Shown: positions 35,125 through 44,259 of the stretch, in pieces
How positions within the stretch are numbered: the first letter of the stretch is position 1
Layout: each line of letters begins with the position of its first letter
Origin: Arthrobacter gengyunqii
Lineage (GTDB): Bacteria > Actinomycetota > Actinomycetes > Actinomycetales > Micrococcaceae
Assembly (NCBI RefSeq): GCF_023022985.1
Contig: NZ_CP095461.1
Span: 1,178,001-1,242,000 of the forward strand
Direction: 5' to 3'
DNA length: 64,000 bases
Notes under the pieces: model-generated
The model's input: only the letters and a program-made list of their open reading frames with translations
Told to the model about the DNA's origin: nothing
Database searches by the model: none
Program-made: the position numbers and the translations under genes

Positions 35125-35826
35125 TCAACAGAGAATTAAATAACGAACCGATCTGCCCGGTTGTTGTATCCGCAGTGCGGCCAGTCCCTCAGGGGGCTGG
35201 CCGCACTCCGTTGCCGGAGTAAATCTGTTCCTCCTTTCACTGCCGGCAGAGGCGAAGGACTTGCGCAGCGGCAGCAGGACCGACGGCCTGCGGTCGGTGA
35301 CATAACGCAGTGGATTCACGTACTCGCCGTTTAGCCGCACACCCCAGTGCAGGCAGGATGCCGCGCAGTGCCCCTGCGTCGATTCGGCCAGTACTCCAAT
35401 GAGTTCGCCTTCCGCCACCCGGTCTCCGGTGGATGCCGCGGCATCCACGGGTTCAAAGCTCGTCAGCAGGCCCCCGCCCACGTCCACTGTCATGACGGGC
35501 CGGTTGACCACCCGCCCGGCAAAGACCACGGTGCCCGCTGCTGGACTGAGAACCTGCGTGCCGGACGGTGCGGCAAGGTCCACTCCCCGGTGGCCGGCCA
35601 GCCAGCGTTGCGGCGGCGGACGGAAACCCCGGACCACTTCCGGTGCCGGTGAAACCGGCCAGCTCCAAGCGGGCTCGTATGCCGCGGCGGACCAGGCAAG
35701 GTCCGGGCCGGCTCCGTCCCGCGCGGCCGCGGCCGGTGCTGCCCCGGCTTCGAGCGGCACGGTGGCGGAGACCGGCAGGATCAGGAGAACAACGAGCAAG
35801 CGGCAGCCCCACGTTCGAAAGTTCAT
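35125..35826 (-). CDS. Secreted M23-like peptidase homologue with altered HxH motif
   Basis: 233 residues with a signal peptide (MNFRTWGCRLLVVLLILP, cleavage near GAA/APA). The LytM-like core has GHRGVDLAAPSGTQV with zinc ligands H79 and D83. In place of the usual HLHFEVR it reads SCLHWGVR: the zinc ligand H160 is kept, but the first His of HxH is Cys158. The C-terminal 45 residues run over a hairpin that looks like a transcription terminator (35174-35207), so the true 3' end may be unusual. It acts on peptidoglycan, or is a non-catalytic binder like EnvC/NlpD. Confidence 0.8.
   Translation of the reverse strand: MNFRTWGCRLLVVLLILPVSATVPLEAGAAPAAAARDGAGPDLAWSAAAYEPAWSWPVSPAPEVVRGFRPPPQRWLAGHRGVDLAAPSGTQVLSPAAGTVVFAGRVVNRPVMTVDVGGGLLTSFEPVDAAASTGDRVAEGELIGVLAESTQGHCAASCLHWGVRLNGEYVNPLRYVTDRRPSVLLPLRKSFASAGSERRNRFTPATECGQPPEGLAALRIQQPGRSVRYLILC
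35174..35207. terminator. Hairpin between convergent acyl-CoA dehydrogenase and M23 genes
   Basis: AGTGCGGCCAG (35174-35184) pairs with CTGGCCGCACT (35197-35207); TCCC/GGGG extends the stem. It probably stops transcription from the plus side, yet lies inside the 3' end of the minus-strand frame. T tracts are weak on both sides. Confidence 0.55.
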
Positions 35827-35945
35827 GCTTCATCGTGTGCCGGACGCCCTGCCGTTACCGGAGGATCCGGGACGGGGGTGGAAAAGTTCACTGCTGCGGC
35901 GGTCGAAGCGGCGCTGGGGAGGACGGAAGCGCCCCGCAGCTGGTG

Positions 35946-35951
35946 TATAGT
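35946..35951 (+). promoter_or_regulatory. Likely -10 element of the rpsB-tsf promoter
   Basis: TATAGT in the string TATAGTTGA, as before the second tRNA-Asn. It would give a leader of about 300 nt before rpsB. The 429 bp between the M23 and rpsB starts contain no other gene I can support; the long leader may hold S2-responsive structure. Confidence 0.4.
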
Positions 35952-36255
35952 TGACGAAGCAGTTTGCTGTGCCATGTTCCCTGCCCGCAGGGGGATGCCG
36001 CTTCCGCGTTTCACCGAAGCGCAGGCGATTTCCGGCACTGGAGACTGACTACGCGTGCCCCAATTATCCGTGACCTTCCTTCGGGAAAGCCGCGGGTGCC
36101 TTTCCATCGGTCCGGTAAGCCGGCAGGAGAGGCATGCTGACTCAGCTGATGGGCGCCAGGAGCTTCGCCCGCCCGGGCGTACAGCTATCAACCGTCAATT
36201 GGCAGCAGGAAACATGTGCTTCGGCACGCCGACTGCTGCCGGAAGGAGTGACGAC

Positions 36256-37137
36256 ATGCCCGTCGTTACAATGCGCCAGCTGCTCGACAGCGGCGTCCAC
36301 TTTGGACATCAGACCCGTCGCTGGAACCCGAAGATGAAGCGCTTCATCTTCACCGAGCGCAACGGCATCTACATCATCGACCTGCAGCAGTCGCTGTCCT
36401 ACATCGACCGCGCCTACGAATTCGTCAAGGCCACCGTTGCCCACGGCGGAACCGTACTCTTTGTCGGTACCAAGAAGCAGGCTCAGGAAGCCATCGCCGA
36501 GCAGGCCACCCGTGTTGGCCAGCCGTACGTGAACCAGCGCTGGCTCGGCGGTATGCTCACCAACTTCCAGACCGTTGCCAAGCGCATCCAGCGTCTGAAG
36601 GAACTCGAAGAGATCGACTTCGATGACGTTGCCGGTTCCGGCCACACCAAGAAGGAACTGCTGCTGCTGAAGCGCGAGCTCACCAAGCTGCAGACCAACC
36701 TCGGCGGCATCCGCAACCTGACCAAGGCACCGTCCGTGGTCTGGATCGTTGATACCCAGAAGGAACACCTCGCCATTGACGAGGCCAAGAAGCTGAACAT
36801 CCCCGTTGTTGCCATCCTGGACAGCAACTGCGATCCCGATGACGTCGACTTCCCGATCCCGGGCAACGACGACGCCATCCGCTCGGTCAACCTGCTGACC
36901 CGCGTTATCGCCGACGCCGTTGCTGAGGGCCTGATCGTCCGCCACAACAAGTCCGGCAACACGGAAGCTCCGGCTGAGCCGCTGGCCGAGTGGGAGCGCG
37001 AGCTCCTCGAAGGTGCAGCAGCCCCCGCCGCTGAAGCAGCTCCCGCCGAAGCTCCGGCTGAAGCAGCCCCGGCTGCTGAAGAGGCTCCGGCCGAGGCCGC
37101 TGCTGAGGCTCCCGCCGCGGACGCAACAGAGAAGTAA
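36256..37137 (+). CDS. rpsB: 30S ribosomal protein S2
   Basis: 293 residues from the ATG at 36256, with GGAAGGAG 7 bases before it. The S2 core is clear: [48 protein letters not shown] and [17 protein letters not shown]. The C-terminal 45 residues are almost only Ala, Glu and Pro, an acidic tail seen in Arthrobacter-type S2 proteins. The open frame upstream of 36256 is leader. Codon use is strongly biased, as expected of a highly expressed gene. Confidence 0.97.
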   Translation: MPVVTMRQLLDSGVHFGHQTRRWNPKMKRFIFTERNGIYIIDLQQSLSYIDRAYEFVKATVAHGGTVLFVGTKKQAQEAIAEQATRVGQPYVNQRWLGGMLTNFQTVAKRIQRLKELEEIDFDDVAGSGHTKKELLLLKRELTKLQTNLGGIRNLTKAPSVVWIVDTQKEHLAIDEAKKLNIPVVAILDSNCDPDDVDFPIPGNDDAIRSVNLLTRVIADAVAEGLIVRHNKSGNTEAPAEPLAEWERELLEGAAAPAAEAAPAEAPAEAAPAAEEAPAEAAAEAPAADATEK

Positions 37138-37196
37138 ATAGAAAGTTCCCGAATCACCGCAGCTGAGGCCAAAGTGATTTCGGGATGTCTGCTGGC

Positions 37197-37226
37197 GCGG
37201 CTGGCCGGAGTTTTCCGGCCAGCCGC
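37197..37226 (+). terminator. Hairpin between rpsB and tsf
   Basis: GCGGCTGGCCGG (37197-37208) and CCGGCCAGCCGC (37215-37226) form a perfect 12-bp stem without a T tract. It may attenuate read-through or mark an RNA processing point rather than end transcription. Confidence 0.55.
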
Positions 37227-37273
37227 TCTGGCGGAATCTCACCAAAACTTATAACGGGAGGACTGGAGTTCAA

Positions 37274-38113
37274 ATGGCGAACTACACCGCTGCTGACATC
37301 AAGGCACTGCGCGAGCGCACCGGCGCCGGCATGATGGATGTAAAGAAAGCTCTGGACGAGGCCAACGGCGATGCCGACAAGGCCATGGAGCTCATCCGCA
37401 TCAAGGGCCTGAAGGGCGCGACCAAGCGCGAAGGCCGTTCCACCGCTGAGGGTCTGGTTGCGGCCAAGGTCATCGACGGCACCGTCGGCGTCATGATCGA
37501 ACTGAACTGCGAAACTGACTTCGTTGCCAAGTCCGCCAAATTCATCGAGCTGGCCGACAAGGTCCTGGCTGCAGCCGTTGAATCTGCTGCTGCCGACGCC
37601 GAAACCCTCCTCGCCTACAACGTTGACGGCAAGCCGCTGTCCGAGGTTGTTATCGAGGAAGGCGCAATCTTGGGCGAGAAGGTTGTTGTCCGTCGCGTGG
37701 CACGCATCGAGGGCAAGACCGTTGATGCCTACCTGCACAAGACTTCCAAGGACCTGCCGGCCCAGGTTGGCGTGCTGTTCGCCGTTGACGGTGACAGCGA
37801 AGAAGCCAAGACCGCTGCACACGACATCGCCGTGCACACCGCTGCTTACGCTCCCACCTACCTGACGCGCGAAGAAGTTCCCGCCGAGACTGTGGAAAAC
37901 GAACGCCGCATCGCTGACGAGACGGCACGCGCCGAGGGCAAGCCCGAAGCCGCGCTGACCAAGATCGTTGAAGGCCGCCTGACCGGTTTCTTCAAGGAAA
38001 TCGTTCTGCTGGACCAGCCGTTCGCGAAGGACGCCAAGAAGACCGTTGCGAAGGTCCTCGAAGAGGCAGGAACCGCACCGTCCGGTTTCGCCCGTTTCCG
38101 CGTAGGCGCCTAG
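37274..38113 (+). CDS. tsf: Translation elongation factor Ts
   Basis: 279 residues, ATG at 37274 after GGGAGGACTGG. EF-Ts recycles EF-Tu-GDP. The N-terminal UBA-like domain has LRERTGAGMMDVKKALDEAN, followed by the core ELNCETDFVAKSAKF and a coiled region. The usual full length for Actinobacteria. It forms a transcription unit with rpsB 136 bp upstream. Confidence 0.97.
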   Translation: MANYTAADIKALRERTGAGMMDVKKALDEANGDADKAMELIRIKGLKGATKREGRSTAEGLVAAKVIDGTVGVMIELNCETDFVAKSAKFIELADKVLAAAVESAAADAETLLAYNVDGKPLSEVVIEEGAILGEKVVVRRVARIEGKTVDAYLHKTSKDLPAQVGVLFAVDGDSEEAKTAAHDIAVHTAAYAPTYLTREEVPAETVENERRIADETARAEGKPEAALTKIVEGRLTGFFKEIVLLDQPFAKDAKKTVAKVLEEAGTAPSGFARFRVGA

Positions 38114-38152
38114 CCCACAAGGCACTGGACCTGACGGACACGTCATCATGAA

Positions 38153-38188
38153 CAAAAGGGGCAGTCACCAAGGTGGCCGCCCCTTTTG
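38153..38188 (+). terminator. Intrinsic terminator after tsf
   Basis: CAAAAGGGGC (38153-38162) and GCCCCTTTTG (38179-38188) form the outer stem, with an inner CACC/GGTG, followed by TTTG. Confidence 0.88.
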
Positions 38189-38248
38189 TTTGCCCAAAAC
38201 CAGTTCTCCAATCCTGAACCACGCACGTTCCTATGCCCGGGAGGCACC

Positions 38249-38980
38249 ATGGCCCACGTCCTGAAAGACACCGATTTGACGCGCCGCCGCGTACTGCTGA
38301 AGCTCTCCGGCGAAGTTTTTGGCGGCGGCAAGCTGGGCGTCGACCCTGACACCGTCCGCGCCGTCGCCAAGCAAATCGCCGCCACCGTTGGTGAAGTGGA
38401 AGTTGCCATCGTCGTGGGCGGCGGAAACTTCTTCCGTGGCGCTGAACTCTCACAGAGCGGCATGGACCGCTCGCGCGCCGATTACATGGGCATGCTCGGT
38501 ACCGTCATGAACTGCCTGGCGCTGCAGGACTTCCTGGAGCAGGCCGGCGTCGAGACCCGTGTCCAGAGCGCCATCACCATGGGCCAGGTCGCCGAGGCCT
38601 ACATCCCGCGGCGCGCCATCCGCCACCTGGAAAAGGGCCGCGTGGTGATCTTCGGCGCCGGCGCCGGCCTGCCCTACTTCTCCACCGACACGGTTGCCGC
38701 GCAGCGCGCCCTTGAGGTGCACGCCGACGAGGTCCTGATGGCCAAGAGCGGCGTGGACGGGGTCTACACCGCTGACCCGAACAAGGATCCCTCCGCCGTG
38801 CGGCTGGAAACCCTGACCTACGACGACGCCCTGCGCCAGGATATCCGCGTCATGGACCAGACGGCGATGACCATGTGCAAGGACAATGACCTGAACATGG
38901 TGGTCTTCGGCATGGAAGGCGAAGGGAACGTCACCCGGGCCATCCGCGGCGAGAAGATCGGCACCGTCGTTTCGAACTAG
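38249..38980 (+). CDS. pyrH: UMP kinase
   Basis: 243 residues from the ATG at 38249 (GGGAGG 4-9 bases upstream). Amino-acid-kinase fold: [63 protein letters not shown] and [12 protein letters not shown]. It phosphorylates UMP to UDP. It follows rpsB-tsf as in most bacteria, but a terminator lies between, so it may have its own promoter or rely on read-through. Confidence 0.97.
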   Translation: MAHVLKDTDLTRRRVLLKLSGEVFGGGKLGVDPDTVRAVAKQIAATVGEVEVAIVVGGGNFFRGAELSQSGMDRSRADYMGMLGTVMNCLALQDFLEQAGVETRVQSAITMGQVAEAYIPRRAIRHLEKGRVVIFGAGAGLPYFSTDTVAAQRALEVHADEVLMAKSGVDGVYTADPNKDPSAVRLETLTYDDALRQDIRVMDQTAMTMCKDNDLNMVVFGMEGEGNVTRAIRGEKIGTVVSN

Positions 38981-39137
38981 CCTGCTGTGCCCGGCGGTGT
39001 CCCTTCGGGACCTGAGCGGCGGCAACGATATTCCCTCGGCCTCGGACGGCCTCCGGAATAATAAAGCCGCCTTCCTCCAGCTCCCTACGGGACCCGTCGG
39101 GCCGTCATGCTGCTCACCCGCCGGCTTGAGGGCAAGG

Positions 39138-39224
39138 TCGGTGCAGGGAACCTAAGACCCTTTTGCGCCAAGAGGGTCCCCCCTCCGCCTCGCAAGCTCG
39201 GTGCAGGGAACCCTGACCCTTTTG
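39138..39224. repeat. Intergenic direct repeat TCGGTGCAGGGAACC, 60 bp apart
   Basis: TCGGTGCAGGGAACC followed by GACCCTTTTG occurs at 39138-39165 and 39198-39224. The 309-bp pyrH-frr gap holds no gene I can support; it also contains GTCCCTTCGGGAC near 39000, a possible pyrH terminator stem without a T tract. Confidence 0.6.
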
Positions 39225-39289
39225 GCTTAGGATGAATAAGAGAGCCCAGCCACCACCGCGTGGACATTTTTTGCGTGTTAGGAGACACC

Positions 39290-39847
39290 ATGATCGAAGA
39301 AACACTGGCCGAGGCCACCGACAAAATGGACAAGGCGGTGGAAGTTGCCAAAGAGGATTTCTCGACGATCCGCACCGGCCGCGCCACTCCCGCTCTGTTC
39401 TCCAAGGTCCTGGTGGACTACTACGGCACTCCCACGCAGCTGCAGCAGCTGGCCTCGTTCGGCACGCCGGATGCACGGACCCTGCTCATCACTCCCTACG
39501 ATGTCTCCGCACTGCGGGCCATTGAGCGCGCACTGAGCGACTCCGAGGTGGGCGCCAATCCGTCCAACGACGGCAAGGTCATCCGGGTTGTCATGCCGGA
39601 GCTGACGCAGGACCGCCGCAAGGAATACGTCAAGATCGTCAAGACCAAGGGCGAAGACGCCAAGGTCTCGGTCCGCAACATCCGCCGCAAGGCCAAGGAT
39701 GCGCTGGACCGCCTGGTAAAGGACGGCGAAATTGGCGAGGACGACGGCGCCCGTGCCGAAAAGGATCTTGACGCGCAGACAAAGGCCCACACCGAGGCCA
39801 TCGATGATCTGCTCAAGCGCAAGGAAGCCGAGCTGCTCGAGGTCTGA
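39290..39847 (+). CDS. frr: Ribosome recycling factor
   Basis: 185 residues from the ATG at 39290 (AGGAGAC upstream). The three-helix-bundle domain reads IEETLAEATDKMDKAVEVAK, then STIRTGRATPALF and NPSNDGKVIRVVMPELTQDRR, ending in a long helix to ELLEV. RRF splits post-termination ribosomes with EF-G. The cdsA start codon shares a base with its stop (TGATG), so the two are coupled. Confidence 0.97.
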   Translation: MIEETLAEATDKMDKAVEVAKEDFSTIRTGRATPALFSKVLVDYYGTPTQLQQLASFGTPDARTLLITPYDVSALRAIERALSDSEVGANPSNDGKVIRVVMPELTQDRRKEYVKIVKTKGEDAKVSVRNIRRKAKDALDRLVKDGEIGEDDGARAEKDLDAQTKAHTEAIDDLLKRKEAELLEV

Positions 39848-40815
39848 TGAGCAACGACCAGCCTCCCAACAAGGCTGGCGGTACGTCCCTTGAGACTCCG
39901 GCAGCAAAGGCCACGGACATGAGTGCCACCGACGGAACAGGTTCAGACGAACCGGCGAAGGTATCCAAGCGAGAAGGCAAAAAGCCGAAAGCACCGGCAA
40001 AGCCCTCGAAGGCCGGCCGCAATCTGCCGGCTGCCATCGCCGTCGGCGTTGTCCTGCTTGGCGCGCTGCTGTCCGGTTTGCTCTTCTTCCCCTTTGCGAT
40101 TGTGGCCATTGCAACGGTCTTTGCCGCCGTCGGCGTGTGGGAAGTCAGCCGGGCGCTGGAAGTGCGGGGGATGAAAGTCCCCTTGGTTCCCGTTTTGGTG
40201 GGAACCGTGGCGCTGCCCTTCGCCGCTTATTTCGGCGGCAGCGAGGCGTTGGCTTTTGCCCTCGTGGCATCGGTTGTCGCACTCGTGCTGTGGCGCACCA
40301 TCGACACCGCGGAAGACGCCGTGCGCAGTATTCTGGCCGGAATTTTCGTGTTGCTCTGGGTGCCTTTCCTGCTGAGCTTTGCCCTGCTGCTGCTGGGCGA
40401 GCCCGGCGGCCAGGTTCGCGTAGCCGTGCTGCTCCTTTTGGTGGTTTCCAATGACACCTTCGGGTACATCGTGGGCGCAGTCTTTGGCAAGCACCCCATG
40501 GCGCCGAAAATCAGCCCCAAGAAGTCCTGGGAGGGATTCGCCGGTTCGGCGGGCGGGGCCACCGTTGTTGGCATCGTGGCTGCGCTCTACTTCCTGGACC
40601 AGCCCTGGTGGTTCGGCCTCGTGCTCGCCGTTGCCACGGTGGCCGCAGCAACGGCCGGAGACTTCTCCGAATCCATGATCAAGCGGGAGCTTGGGGTCAA
40701 GGACATGTCCAACCTGCTGCCCGGGCACGGAGGCATCATGGACCGGCTGGACTCGATTGTGTTCGCTGCACCCGTGGTCTTCATGCTCTCGGTGCTGCTG
40801 GTGCCCGGGGCCTAG
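39847..40815 (+). CDS. cdsA: Phosphatidate cytidylyltransferase
   Basis: 322 residues. A hydrophilic N-terminal 60 residues rich in Lys, Ala and Pro precede about eight membrane helices. The CDS signature is complete near the C terminus: SMIKRELGVKDMSNLLPGHG followed by GIMDRLDS. It makes CDP-diacylglycerol, the precursor used by the CDP-alcohol phosphatidyltransferase type enzymes such as the one at 30766. The rlmN gene that often follows cdsA in Actinobacteria is not here. Confidence 0.95.
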   Translation: MSNDQPPNKAGGTSLETPAAKATDMSATDGTGSDEPAKVSKREGKKPKAPAKPSKAGRNLPAAIAVGVVLLGALLSGLLFFPFAIVAIATVFAAVGVWEVSRALEVRGMKVPLVPVLVGTVALPFAAYFGGSEALAFALVASVVALVLWRTIDTAEDAVRSILAGIFVLLWVPFLLSFALLLLGEPGGQVRVAVLLLLVVSNDTFGYIVGAVFGKHPMAPKISPKKSWEGFAGSAGGATVVGIVAALYFLDQPWWFGLVLAVATVAAATAGDFSESMIKRELGVKDMSNLLPGHGGIMDRLDSIVFAAPVVFMLSVLLVPGA

Positions 40816-40950
40816 CTCCGGAGTGCGGCAGCAGCGGCGACGCTCCCCGGCGGCAGGCCTGGCCGGCCGCAGGGGAGCGGCAACGTAGGATAGTTAAAGG
40901 TTTTCCACCAGTCTCGGCAAGCGGCATGACCACAGAGGAACAGTTAAGAC

Positions 40951-41529
40951 ATGGACGAAGCGCGGCAGGCCAGCGCCCCTTTCGAGTGTGTGGGGCGTCG
41001 GGAATACGGGTACAACACGCGGCAGGTTGATGAGTTTCTGGCTAAGGCCCGCAGCTACTACAACGCCGAAAGCCCGGCCGCAAAGGCGATAACCAGCCGC
41101 GACGTCCGCTCCATGGCGTTTGACCCGGCCAAGGCCGGCTACGAACCGCAGGCCGTGGACGCAGCGCTGGACCGGCTCGAAGATGTCTTTGCACAGCGCG
41201 AACGAGATCAGTTGATTCAGGACAAGGGCGAAGAAGCCTGGCTCCTGCAGATCGGGCGCACGTCGGCCGTCCTTCGGGGCCGGCTGCACCGCAAGCCCGG
41301 GGAACGGTTCCGCCGTCCCAGCAAGCGCAAGGTGCCCAGCTACAACGTGCAGGACGTCGACGCGCTTTGCAACGAACTGCTTGGCTACTTCGAAAACGAC
41401 AAGCCGCTCAGCGTGGACGTGGTGCGCCGCGCCGTTTTCCGCGAGGCCAAGGGCCCCGAGGGGTACGAGGAAACGCAGGTTGATGTGTTTCTTGACCGCG
41501 TCGTGGAACTGATGGCCTCGATCGATTAG
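40951..41529 (+). CDS. DivIVA-domain protein with repeated motifs
   Basis: 192 residues. Three segments share the DivIVA-type pattern of an aromatic or Gly-Tyr followed by an Asp-containing helix: REYGYNTRQVDEFLAKAR, AGYEPQAVDAALDRLEDVF and EGYEETQVDVFLDRVVELM. The long coiled coil of true DivIVA/Wag31 is lacking, so it is a short DivIVA-domain protein that may sit at the membrane or bind other DivIVA proteins. It follows cdsA by 135 bp in the same direction. Confidence 0.8.
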   Translation: MDEARQASAPFECVGRREYGYNTRQVDEFLAKARSYYNAESPAAKAITSRDVRSMAFDPAKAGYEPQAVDAALDRLEDVFAQRERDQLIQDKGEEAWLLQIGRTSAVLRGRLHRKPGERFRRPSKRKVPSYNVQDVDALCNELLGYFENDKPLSVDVVRRAVFREAKGPEGYEETQVDVFLDRVVELMASID

Positions 41530-41553
41530 GGCCATCGCTGACCGGCAGCGGCG

Positions 41554-43020
41554 TCAGTCCCGCCGTTCCGGGGTGTGCAGCCGGGCCAGGATTTTGGCGG
41601 CGCCCGCGGGAGCGAGATCCGGCCGCAGCCGTGACACGGCGACGGTCACCATGAAGGCAGCGGGAACGGTCCAGGCCGCCGGCTGCTCCAGCCAGACCGG
41701 TGCCGCCAGGCCCGCGGTGGCCAGCACACCCCCGGCCACCATGGCGCCTCCGCACAGCACCGCTCCGGTCACCATGCCGGCCACAGCTCCGGGGGAGGTG
41801 AGCCCCCGCCACCAGATGCCCAGCACCAGCAGCGGACAGAGCGTTGACGCCGTAAAGGCGAACACCATGCCCACGCTGCCGGCGAGTGCCTGCGAGCTGG
41901 TCAGCAGGGCCAACCCCAGGGGTACGACGGCGGCCAGCACGGCCGAGAGCCGGAACCCGCCGACGCTGCCGCGGAAGAGCTCCTGGCTGACCACCCCCGC
42001 CAGGGACACCACCAGCCCGGAAGTGGTGGACAGGAAGGCGGCGAAGGCGCCGGCCGCCACCAGCGCCGAGAGCAGGTCTCCCACAGCGCCGTCGAACACC
42101 CGCCCCGGGAGCAGCAGCACCGTCGAATCCGAGCCTCCGGCGGCCAGCTCCGGCGTGTAGATGCGGCCCAGCACCCCGTAAATAATGGGGAAGATGTAAA
42201 ACAGCGAGAGCAGGCCCAGCACGATCAGGGTGGTCCGCCGGGCAGAAGCCCCGTCGGGGTTGGTGTAGAAGCGCACCAGGACGTGCGGCAGGCCGAGCGT
42301 GCCGCAGAGCAGTGCAATGCTCAGTGAAATATTCCGGTAGAGGGACGCGTGCGTCTCCGGGTCCAGGGCGGCGGCAAATGCTGCACCGCCGTCGGTCCAC
42401 GGCAAGCCCTCGCGGGAAAGCCGAAAGAGGACAAAGAGCACCGGCACGGCGATGGCGACCAGCTTGAGCCAGTATTGGAAGGCCTGCACAAAGGTGATCG
42501 AGCGCATGCCTCCGGTCATGACGCTTAGGCAGACCACCACCACCACCGCAACCGAACCGACCCACCCCGGCAGGCCGGTGGTGATCCGGATCGTCAGAGC
42601 GGCACCGTGAAGCTGCGGCACGATGTACAGCCAGCCGACGGCGATCACCAGCAGGCTGGTGATCCTGCGGGCGGACAGCGATTCAAGCCGGGACTGGGCA
42701 AAGTCCGGGATGGTGTATGCCCCGGACCGGCGCAGCGGGGCGACCACAAACAGCAGGAGCATCAGGTAGCCCGCGGTGTAGCCGATGGGGAACCAAAGGG
42801 CATCCACGCCGGTCACCAGGATCAGTCCGGCCACGCCCAGGAAGCTCGCAGCGGACAGGTACTCCCCGCCGATGGCCGAGGCGTTCCACCAGGGACGAAC
42901 GGTGCGGGAGGCCACATAGAAATCTCCCGTGGTCCGCGAAATCCGCAGTCCGTAAACGCCGATCAGCAGCGTGGCGGCAGTGACCGCTGCCAGGGCTGCG
43001 TAGCCTGTTGCCGGGTTCAT
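41554..43020 (-). CDS. Sodium:solute symporter family protein (ActP/monocarboxylate type)
   Basis: 488 residues from the ATG at 43020, which has GCAGGA 8 bases upstream (an in-frame ATG at 43029 is alternative). About 13 membrane helices with SSS signatures: TGDFYVASRTVRPWWNASAI, GGEYLSAASFLGVAG, GYTAGYLMLL and GLPHVLVRFYTNPDG. The best matches in motif are cation/acetate and monocarboxylate symporters. It is last in a run kinase - response regulator - small membrane protein - symporter, which suggests the two-component system governs its expression. Confidence 0.9.
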   Translation of the reverse strand: MNPATGYAALAAVTAATLLIGVYGLRISRTTGDFYVASRTVRPWWNASAIGGEYLSAASFLGVAGLILVTGVDALWFPIGYTAGYLMLLLFVVAPLRRSGAYTIPDFAQSRLESLSARRITSLLVIAVGWLYIVPQLHGAALTIRITTGLPGWVGSVAVVVVVCLSVMTGGMRSITFVQAFQYWLKLVAIAVPVLFVLFRLSREGLPWTDGGAAFAAALDPETHASLYRNISLSIALLCGTLGLPHVLVRFYTNPDGASARRTTLIVLGLLSLFYIFPIIYGVLGRIYTPELAAGGSDSTVLLLPGRVFDGAVGDLLSALVAAGAFAAFLSTTSGLVVSLAGVVSQELFRGSVGGFRLSAVLAAVVPLGLALLTSSQALAGSVGMVFAFTASTLCPLLVLGIWWRGLTSPGAVAGMVTGAVLCGGAMVAGGVLATAGLAAPVWLEQPAAWTVPAAFMVTVAVSRLRPDLAPAGAAKILARLHTPERRD

Positions 43021-43050
43021 GCCGGCCATCCTGCTTTAAGGATCATCACA

Positions 43051-43491
43051 TCAGACATCATCAACCAGATCCCGGAATCTCTGCTCGTTGCGGGCGGCGC
43101 TGCGGACATACAGTGCGCCGCAGACGATCACCAGGGGGTAGACGCCGGCCCCCAGCAGGAACCAGGGCAGCGGAACGGTGAAAAGCGTCAGGCTGGCGAT
43201 CACGGGAAGGAAGGCCAGCAGCACCGGAACGCCGAGCAGGATCAGCATGAAGCCGCCTCCCACCACCAAAGCGAGCCGCAGCTGGGAGCGGATCAGCGAG
43301 TTGATGAAGAGCTCACCCACTTCGGTCTGCTCATCCAGTTCCCGCGACACGGTGTACGGAGCCCCTGATGCCGGGGCGGATCGGGGAGCGGTGACCCGCA
43401 CGCGCTGCGGAGGGCCGGCCGGTGCCGAAGGCGGTCCGAAGGGTACCGGGGAAGGAGGCGCCGATGCGTCCGCCGCGGGTTCATGGTTCAT
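43051..43491 (-). CDS. Small membrane partner of symporter (DUF485-like position)
   Basis: 146 residues. A Pro/Ala-rich N-terminal 45 residues are followed by two membrane segments (about 72-95 and 102-128) and a charged end RSAARNEQRFRDLVDD. It resembles DUF485-type partners of SSS symporters in size, layout and place, but the sequence is divergent. Its ATG overlaps the stop of the LytTR regulator by 4 bp, and the symporter follows 30 bp later. Confidence 0.65.
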   Translation of the reverse strand: MNHEPAADASAPPSPVPFGPPSAPAGPPQRVRVTAPRSAPASGAPYTVSRELDEQTEVGELFINSLIRSQLRLALVVGGGFMLILLGVPVLLAFLPVIASLTLFTVPLPWFLLGAGVYPLVIVCGALYVRSAARNEQRFRDLVDDV

Positions 43492-44240
43492 GCGCGGGGC
43501 CGCACGCGGCTGGAGGCGAGTGTGCTGCGCACTCCCGGCAGGTGGCGGCGGCTGACCGGCAGCTCAGCAGACCCCACGGTAATGCTGGCACGACCGCCGG
43601 CCACCCGCACCTGCCGGATGTGGGCGCGGGACACCAGGTAGGAGCGGTGGATTCGCACAAAGCCCGCCTCGGCCCACTGCTCTTCCAATTCCGCGAGCGG
43701 AACGCGGATCAAATAGGATGCCGCGTCCGTGTGCAGACGGGCGTAATCGCCCTGCGCCTGCACATACCGGATGTCTTCGCGGCGGATGATGCGGGTGGTG
43801 CTGCCCTGGACCACGGTGACGACGTCGCTGTCCCCGGCCGCCGCTTCCGCCGCCAAGTCACAGATCCGCCGCACCGACTCGGCCAGGCGAGCGGGGCGCA
43901 CGGGCTTGAGCAGGTAGTCCACCGCGGCGAGGTCGAAGGCTGCCAGTGCCTGTTCTTCGTCCGCCGTCACAAACACCAGTGCGGGCGGACGTTCCTTGCC
44001 GCCGAGCACCCGGGCGATGTCCAACCCGGACAGGGCGGGCATGTGAATATCCAGGAACACTGCGTCCACGGCATGGTTTTCAACCAGGTTCAGCGCCTGC
44101 GCCCCGCTGGAAGCCCGGTGTATTTCGCCGACCCGGGAATCCTTGCCGAGCAGGAACGCCAGCTCGTTGACGGCCGGCAGTTCGTCATCGGCAACGACCA
44201 CTGAAATTTGCCGGGGACTGGGTTTACCGAGAGCGGACAT
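43488..44240 (-). CDS. LytTR-family response regulator
   Basis: 250 residues. Receiver domain at residues 12-130 with VVVADDE (acidic pocket), phospho-acceptor D64 in VFLDIHMPALSG, the Thr in LVFVTADEEQA and Lys in DYLLKPVRP. The LytTR DNA-binding domain (about 145-245) has YVQAQGDYARLHT, FVRIHRSYLVSRAHI and LPVSRRHLPGVR. Such regulators bind direct repeats spaced by about two helical turns, and three such repeats lie at 45501-45553 (see findings). It is 19 bp downstream of the kinase gene. Confidence 0.93.
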   Translation of the reverse strand: MSALGKPSPRQISVVVADDELPAVNELAFLLGKDSRVGEIHRASSGAQALNLVENHAVDAVFLDIHMPALSGLDIARVLGGKERPPALVFVTADEEQALAAFDLAAVDYLLKPVRPARLAESVRRICDLAAEAAAGDSDVVTVVQGSTTRIIRREDIRYVQAQGDYARLHTDAASYLIRVPLAELEEQWAEAGFVRIHRSYLVSRAHIRQVRVAGGRASITVGSAELPVSRRHLPGVRSTLASSRVRPRA

Positions 44241-44259
44241 GTGAATCAGGTTACAAGAT

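Noticed and set aside
36055..36255. N-terminal extension of ribosomal protein S2
   Set aside because: The frame is open, but S2 starts at VVTMRQLLD after GGAAGGAG; the upstream 67 codons are leader without similarity.
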